Below, one piece after another: positions 5,855 to 10,027 of a stretch of 10,027 nt of DNA. The DNA comes from PVC group bacterium. GTDB taxonomy: Bacteria > Verrucomicrobiota > Kiritimatiellia > SS1-B-03-39 > UBA6053. The notes below the pieces were generated by a model. The model ran no database searches and had not been told where the DNA came from. It was given only the letters and a program-made list of their open reading frames with translations. The position numbers and the translations under genes were made by a program. The stretch lies in assembly GCA_003565035.1 (NCBI GenBank), contig PXDP01000169.1:1-10027 (forward strand). Reading direction: 5' to 3'. Every line of letters starts with the position of its first letter. The first letter of the stretch is position 1.

Positions 5855-6658
5855 TCACGTCACGGTGTCGGCCAGTTGAGACGGTTTCGGAAAATCCCCG
5901 CCGGCAAGGACTTCCACTAACACCACGGAAATATTGTCAAACCCGCCCGCATCATTGGCGGCATTCACCAGATCCGCCGCGGGATCCAGCGGTTTGTGCT
6001 GCAGAATTGAACAAAACTGAGGGCGGCGGACCATATTGTATAACCCGTCACTGCAGAGGATAAACACATCCCCCTTGCGGACCTCCACCGGAGTCCGGTC
6101 CACATCAACTTCCGGCCGAACCCCAACGGCCCGGGTGATCACACCGGCCATAAACACCGGCACCAGCGCGCTGTCACTCAACCCGGACTCCGCCGCCATA
6201 GAGTGATCCACCGTAAGCGCCGCCAGATCAAAATTCCGGTAACGGTACACCCGGCTGTCCCCCACATGCAAAATACAGGCCTGCTGATACGAGGTGACAT
6301 CAAAACACATCAGCACCACCGTGGTGCCCATCCCCTGAATTCCCCGGAGTTCGGCCTCTTTTTTAATAACGACACTGGCAGCATTGATCGTTTCTTCGAT
6401 TAAATTCAGCTTATCCTCGTAGGAAATATCTTTCGGTTCGAGAAGCTCGAAGGATGCCGTCAGCATTTCCACGACTTTACGGCTGCTGTAATCGCCCCCG
6501 TCCACTCCGCCCATTCCGTCGGCAACGATAAAAATGCCGTGCCGGGCGACCACGCCGAGGGAGTCCTCATTGCGTTTGCGCCGCTTGCCCACATCCGTAC
6601 GGCTGTAAATGCGGAAGGGGCGCTGCGGCATTGATGGTTTAGGCGTCTTTTGAGACAT
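5855..6658 (-). CDS. PP2C-family protein serine/threonine phosphatase (PppA/PrpC/Stp-like)
   Basis: This 267-residue cytoplasmic metal-dependent phosphatase removes phosphate from Ser/Thr residues set by Hanks-type kinases. The PP2C motifs appear in order: RTDVGKRRKRNED with Asp32, ADGMGG with Asp47, GMGTT (109-113), LHVGDSRVY (131-139), LTVDHSM (148-154), ITRAVG, CSDGL with Asp204, and GGFDNISV with Asp241-Asn242. All the usual metal-ligand aspartates are there, so it should be active. Length matches single-domain bacterial PP2C enzymes; no membrane or sensor domain is attached. I chose the ATG at 6658, with GAGG 3-4 nt upstream, over upstream in-frame starts (ATG at 6676, GTG at 6760), because the family's first motif begins about 20 residues later. 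No kinase gene is visible in the window. The DoxX-like gene follows after 21 nt. A TTTGGCA-N11-TGCCAAA repeat lies just upstream and may regulate it. Confidence 0.93.
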   Translation of the reverse strand: MSQKTPKPSMPQRPFRIYSRTDVGKRRKRNEDSLGVVARHGIFIVADGMGGVDGGDYSSRKVVEMLTASFELLEPKDISYEDKLNLIEETINAASVVIKKEAELRGIQGMGTTVVLMCFDVTSYQQACILHVGDSRVYRYRNFDLAALTVDHSMAAESGLSDSALVPVFMAGVITRAVGVRPEVDVDRTPVEVRKGDVFILCSDGLYNMVRRPQFCSILQHKPLDPAADLVNAANDAGGFDNISVVLVEVLAGGDFPKPSQLADTVT

Positions 6659-6685
6659 GTGCCTCTGATAAGACATCAAACAGAC

Positions 6686-6710
6686 TTTGGCAACACAGGA
6701 ACATGCCAAA
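6686..6710. promoter_or_regulatory. Inverted repeat TTTGGCA-N11-TGCCAAA, possible operator
   Basis: Perfect 7-bp arms (6686-6692 and 6704-6710) are separated by 11 nt, centred about 40 bp upstream of the phosphatase ATG in the phosphatase-rpoD intergenic region. The geometry (an interrupted dyad spanning about two helical turns) suits a dimeric regulator. Alternatively it may fold as an RNA hairpin in the phosphatase 5' UTR. No regulator is identified. Confidence 0.4.
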
Positions 6711-6748
6711 TTTATCCGAAGGGCTCCGGATTCAGGTTCGCCATTTTC

Positions 6749-6776
6749 TTGACAAAACACACTTTTTTTGTAAGGT
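6749..6776 (+). promoter_or_regulatory. Sigma70-type promoter candidate for rpoD
   Basis: A perfect TTGACA (6749-6754) is followed after 16 bp by TAAGGT (6771-6776; 3/6 to the -10 consensus). A seven-T run lies in the spacer. This would give a 5' UTR of about 75-80 nt before the ATG at 6861. The rest of the 6659-6860 intergenic stretch shows only the inverted repeat at 6686-6710 and no RNA gene that I recognise. Confidence 0.4.
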
Positions 6777-6860
6777 TTTCCTTCATTTTATCTGACTGAA
6801 CAAACGAACACCTCCCGTTCCAGCCGAACGGTTTGATCTCCCAACGGAAACCCCTTACGT

Positions 6861-9077
6861 ATGTCATCTAAAACCAAAGCCTCCGCTTCAAAGACATCCA
6901 TCGCCTCAGAATCCTCCGGTCGAAAAGCCACGAAGGCTTCCGCTGCCCCCAGCAAATCGGCCAAAAAGCCTAATGATTCTAAAAAAACCGCCGCGAAAAA
7001 CGCCTCTTCTGCAACCGCCAAAAAAACGGTAAAACCGGCCCCGTCCCAAAAGTCCTCCGGCAAGACCCTGGCGGCGGACAAAAAGAATAATGCAAAAAAA
7101 CCCGTGAAAAAATCCACGCCAGGCGCCGCGAAAAAACCCACGGTCAAAAAAACTGCGGCACCCAAAAAACCGGCTCAAAAAACATCCGCTAAAAGCAGTG
7201 CGGTGAAGAAATCGGTGTCACCCCCCAAAAAACGCCCGGTCAATAAAACCAAAAAGACCTCCCCCGGCGGCCAAAAGCAGGCTGAGGAAGAAAAGAAGGT
7301 CGCTGCGGCATCGGAGACATCTCCGCAACCGTCCGATCCCTATGAGGATGCGGCCGAAAAACTTCATGCGGTCAAGCAGGCGGTCAAACGCAAAACCAGG
7401 GCCGGGAAGTCCGATGAGGATGACGAGGACGATGAGGGGGACGAATCGGAAAATGACAACACGAACACCCCCCTGCCCCGCGCGGAAAAAGCCAGCCGCC
7501 GGGACGCGCTGATCCAGAAGGGCGCCGAGGAGGGCTACCTTCTGCTGGAGGATATCGTCACCCAGCTTCCCAGCACCGCCAAAGATCCGGATCAGCTCGA
7601 CAGTGTGCTGTACATGCTCAAAGGCATGGACATCGAAGTGCTGGAACCCGGAGAAGTCGAAGCCTTCAAAGCCCGCAAACAACACGTCGCCAAAGAAAAA
7701 ACCGCGGAAAAAATGGACGTGCTTGACGATCCCGTCCGCATGTACCTCAAGCAGATGGGCCAGACCCCCCTCCTCTCCCGGGAGCAGGAAGTCGAAATTT
7801 CCAAACGCATCGAAGAGGCCGAAATTCATACCTGCGAGATTTTCAACCGGATGGGCTGCTCCACCGAAGCCCATCTGGATTTGCTGCAACGCCTCGAAAA
7901 TCAGTCCGAACGCTTTGACCGCATTATCAACGACAAACATGTCGAAAGCCGCGAGAAATATTTCAAGCTGCTGCCCAAAATCATTGCCAACATCGAAAAA
8001 TGCTCTGAAACCGTTTTGGAAAAATACCGGGCCCGCTGCAAAGCCAAGCCCGAAAACCGCGAGAAATGCGACAAAGCACTGAAGCAGGCCCGGGACAAAC
8101 TCGCCGTCAGCTACGACAAGCTCTATCTCAAGCAAAAAGCCATCGAGGATCTGGTTGAAGTCGTCAACCGCTATCACGCCGAATACATGGAACTCGACCG
8201 CAAAACGCGGCGGATGACCAACAAGCGCACCAAGCTCTACGTCGAAAGCCAGAAACGCATGGCCGAAATTGAAGAACTCATGCGCATGGAGGGCGACGAA
8301 TTCCGCCTCGCGTATGAACAGCTCCGTTTCTGGATGCGCAAAGCCCTGCGTGCCAAAACCGAAATGGTCGAATCCAACCTCCGCCTGGTGATCAGTATTT
8401 CCAAAAAATACACCAACCGCGGACTTTCGTTCCTTGATCTTATTCAGGAAGGCAACATGGGGCTGATGAAAGCGGTGGAAAAATTTGAATACCGCCGCGG
8501 CTACAAATTCAGCACCTACGCCACCTGGTGGATCCGGCAGGCCATCACCCGGTCCATTGCCGATCAGGCCCGCACCATCCGCATTCCCGTGCACATGATC
8601 GAGACGATCAACAAGCTCATGCGCATGCAGAAACAGCTCGTGCAGGAACTCGGCCGCGAACCCACCCCGGAAGAACTCTCCGAGGAAATGACCATGCCCA
8701 TCGACCGAGTGCGGGCCATCCTCAAAATTGCCCAGCAGCCGATTTCGCTCCAGTCCCCCGTCGGAGACAGCGAAGACACCAGTTTTGGCGATTTTATCGA
8801 AGACAAAGCCGCCGACAGCCCCGCCGACATGACCGCCCACAGTCTGCTCAAAGAACGCCTGGGCGATGTCCTCGAATCCCTCACCATCCGTGAACAGGAA
8901 GTCCTCACTCTCCGCTTTGGCCTGCAGGACGGCTACAGCCGCACACTGGAGGAGGTCGGCCGCAAATTCAACGTCACCCGCGAACGTATCCGCCAGATTG
9001 AAGCCAAGGCCCTCCGCAAAATGCGGCATCCCACCCGTCTGCGCAAACTCGAGGGTTTCCTCGAATCCAATGCGTAA
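6861..9077 (+). CDS. rpoD: Primary RNA polymerase sigma factor RpoD (SigA) with histone-H1-like N-terminal tail
   Basis: This is the housekeeping sigma factor that directs RNA polymerase to -35/-10 promoters. From residue 213 it is canonical. Region 1.1 is at about 213-265 (EEGYLLLEDIVTQLP), and region 1.2 at 288-321 (DDPVRMYLKQMGQTPLLSREQE). A long charged non-conserved region follows to about 495. Region 2 spans about 501-571, including NLRLVISISKKYTNRGLSFLDL and the -10-contacting FSTYATWWIRQAITR. Region 3 spans about 577-655. Region 4 spans about 664-731, with the -35-binding helix VTRERIRQIEAKALRK. At 738 residues it is longer than E. coli RpoD (613). The extra length is an N-terminal tail: residues 1-141 are Lys/Ala/Ser/Pro-rich with only three acidic residues (40 Lys in the first 150), followed by an acidic patch at 183-200. 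No strong Shine-Dalgarno precedes the ATG at 6861. The stop overlaps mnmA by 8 nt. Group-1 identity is secure because regions 1.1 to 4.2 are all intact. Confidence 0.98.
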   Translation: MSSKTKASASKTSIASESSGRKATKASAAPSKSAKKPNDSKKTAAKNASSATAKKTVKPAPSQKSSGKTLAADKKNNAKKPVKKSTPGAAKKPTVKKTAAPKKPAQKTSAKSSAVKKSVSPPKKRPVNKTKKTSPGGQKQAEEEKKVAAASETSPQPSDPYEDAAEKLHAVKQAVKRKTRAGKSDEDDEDDEGDESENDNTNTPLPRAEKASRRDALIQKGAEEGYLLLEDIVTQLPSTAKDPDQLDSVLYMLKGMDIEVLEPGEVEAFKARKQHVAKEKTAEKMDVLDDPVRMYLKQMGQTPLLSREQEVEISKRIEEAEIHTCEIFNRMGCSTEAHLDLLQRLENQSERFDRIINDKHVESREKYFKLLPKIIANIEKCSETVLEKYRARCKAKPENREKCDKALKQARDKLAVSYDKLYLKQKAIEDLVEVVNRYHAEYMELDRKTRRMTNKRTKLYVESQKRMAEIEELMRMEGDEFRLAYEQLRFWMRKALRAKTEMVESNLRLVISISKKYTNRGLSFLDLIQEGNMGLMKAVEKFEYRRGYKFSTYATWWIRQAITRSIADQARTIRIPVHMIETINKLMRMQKQLVQELGREPTPEELSEEMTMPIDRVRAILKIAQQPISLQSPVGDSEDTSFGDFIEDKAADSPADMTAHSLLKERLGDVLESLTIREQEVLTLRFGLQDGYSRTLEEVGRKFNVTRERIRQIEAKALRKMRHPTRLRKLEGFLESNA
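6981..7232 (+). repeat. Cluster of A6-A7 tracts in the rpoD tail-coding region
   Basis: Nine runs of six or seven A residues occur at 6981, 7020, 7094, 7107, 7131, 7146, 7164, 7177 and 7227, created by adjacent AAA lysine codons. They are not regularly phased with the helical repeat. Such runs are favourable for polymerase slippage and give locally A-rich DNA within an otherwise GC-rich gene. Confidence 0.85.
9049..9064 (+). promoter_or_regulatory. Hairpin just upstream of the mnmA start, within the rpoD 3' end
   Basis: TCGAGG (9049-9054) and CCTCGA (9059-9064) form a perfect 6-bp stem with a GTTT loop, ending 5 nt before the mnmA ATG at 9070. The stem contains the only GAGG-like ribosome-binding sequence in reach. 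If it forms, mnmA initiation would depend on ribosomes finishing rpoD, which is typical translational coupling. Confidence 0.4.
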
Positions 9078-10027
9078 TCAAGAACGCATTTTAGTCGCGA
9101 TGTCCGGCGGTGTGGACAGCAGCGCCGCCGCCGCCCTGCTGGTGGAACAGGGGGTTGATGTCACCGGTGCCTACATGAAAAACTGGATCAACGAGGAGAA
9201 TATCCTCGGGGACTGTCCCTGGCAGCAGGATGTCCGGGATGCCCGGGCGGTCGCGGACACTCTCGGGATCCCTTTTGAAATCGTCAACCTTATGGATGAC
9301 TACAAATCCCGGATTGTGGACTACCTGCTTAAAGGCTATGACGAAGGGGTGACGCCCAATCCGGATGTCATGTGCAACCGGGAGATCAAATTCGGCGTCT
9401 TCCGCGACTGGGCCAAAGCCCGGGGCTTCGATGCCGTGGCCACCGGCCACTACGCCCGCTCGCGGCTCAATCCCGATGGCTCTCGGGATATCCTCACCGG
9501 CCTCGACCCGAACAAGGATCAGACCTATTTCCTTGCCATGATGCAACCGGAACAGGTCCGGGATGCCCGCTTTCCTGTCGGAGAACTGCTGAAACCGGAG
9601 GTGCGTGATGTCGCCCGCCGCTTCAAGCTCCCCAACGCCGAAAAAAAGGACAGCCAGGGGATCTGCTTTATCGGCGAAGTGAAAATGTCCGATTTTCTCA
9701 AAGCCTATCTGCCCGATGAACCCGGAAACATTGTCGATCTCGACGGCAAAACGCTGGGCACCCACACCGGCCTGCATTATTACACCCTCGGACAGCGCAA
9801 AGGCATCGGCGTGGCCTCCAATCTTTACAAAAAAAATTACGTGGTGGTGGAAAAGCGCAAGGCCACCCGCGAGTTGGTGATTGCCATCGAAGAGGAGGAC
9901 ACCCCAAAGCTCTACAGTGATGCCTGTCTTCTGACCGGGCTGAGTTTCACCGGTGCGCCCATCACGGAACGCCGAGAAATGCTCGCCCGGGCCCGGTACC
10001 GGGCCCCCTCCGAACCCATCACGTTCA
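9070..10027 (+). CDS. mnmA: tRNA-specific 2-thiouridylase MnmA (3' truncated)
   Basis: MnmA thiolates C2 of the wobble uridine in tRNA-Lys, -Glu and -Gln, using ATP and sulfur relayed to a catalytic cysteine; it acts in the cytoplasm. The visible 319 residues begin with the PP-loop ATP motif SGGVDSS (12-18). They contain both cysteines expected of the bacterial enzyme: Cys102 in NPDVMCNREIKF and Cys199 in DSQGICFIGE. The family segments ATGHYAR (124-130), LTGLDPNKDQTYFL (142-155) and HYYTLGQRKGIGV (236-248) are also present. Family members are about 350-380 residues, so only the C-terminal beta-barrel end is missing, past base 10027. The ATG at 9070 overlaps the rpoD stop (9075-9077) by 8 nt, and a hairpin lies directly upstream. 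Expression is therefore probably tied to rpoD. The visible part is intact. Confidence 0.97.
   Translation, partial: MRNQERILVAMSGGVDSSAAAALLVEQGVDVTGAYMKNWINEENILGDCPWQQDVRDARAVADTLGIPFEIVNLMDDYKSRIVDYLLKGYDEGVTPNPDVMCNREIKFGVFRDWAKARGFDAVATGHYARSRLNPDGSRDILTGLDPNKDQTYFLAMMQPEQVRDARFPVGELLKPEVRDVARRFKLPNAEKKDSQGICFIGEVKMSDFLKAYLPDEPGNIVDLDGKTLGTHTGLHYYTLGQRKGIGVASNLYKKNYVVVEKRKATRELVIAIEEEDTPKLYSDACLLTGLSFTGAPITERREMLARARYRAPSEPITF

Noticed and set aside
6981..7232. A-tracts as a phased, intrinsically curved DNA element
   Set aside because: The distances between tracts vary (13, 24, 15, 18 and 13 in the central part) and do not follow a helical period.
7218..9029. Long open frame antisense to rpoD (about 600 codons, minus strand)
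   Set aside because: It lies entirely opposite a canonical sigma factor. Its Phe/Gly/Val-rich translation is what codon bias on the coding strand produces, and it shows no recognisable domain.

Overview
The window is a compact, GC-rich bacterial chromosome segment that looks like core genome rather than a mobile or accessory island. It carries a primary sigma factor, a tRNA thiolase, a PP2C phosphatase and a PUR-domain protein. I see no tRNA or rRNA genes, insertion sequences, CRISPR arrays or phage genes. The gene mix and protein style would fit a Gram-negative lineage of the PVC superphylum (Verrucomicrobiota/Kiritimatiellota-like). That mix is a KDG-kinase-like PfkB protein, a DUF212 protein, a PUR protein with an acidic tail, a secreted subtilase with a secretin-type N-terminal module, and a Lys-rich RpoD. 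The placement is inference, not a database result.

Layout. Bases 1-1032 (+) hold the 3' end of a PfkB sugar kinase, joined by a 1-base stop/start overlap to a DUF212 membrane protein. This meets head-on (12-bp overlap) a minus-strand pair at 3300-1021: an exported Pro/Arg/Glu-rich protein of unknown function followed, 6 nt later, by a GT4 glycosyltransferase with a 12-bp tandem repeat. Divergent from that pair, and sharing 11 bp at the start codons, is an exported S8 subtilase (3290-4825, +) with an STN-like domain and an I9-like propeptide. Its stop overlaps by 7 bp the stop of a small PUR-domain nucleic-acid-binding protein (5139-4819, -). The PUR leader is structured and includes a possible 10-codon upstream ORF.

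Further right, a PP2C phosphatase and a DoxX/YkgB-like membrane protein form a minus-strand pair (6658-5342). A roughly 200-bp divergent intergenic region separates them from rpoD (6861-9077, +). That region contains a sigma70-type promoter candidate and a TTTGGCA-N11-TGCCAAA inverted repeat. rpoD overlaps mnmA by 8 nt, and mnmA runs off the right edge.

The most unusual protein is RpoD. About 140 Lys/Ala/Ser/Pro-rich, histone-H1-like residues and then an acidic patch precede otherwise canonical sigma regions 1.1 to 4.2. The other leads are the STN-I9-S8 protease with its divergent low-complexity exported neighbour, the PUR leader, and the mutually embedded divergent promoters at 3204-3336. 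I do not see a complete new defence or mobile system here.
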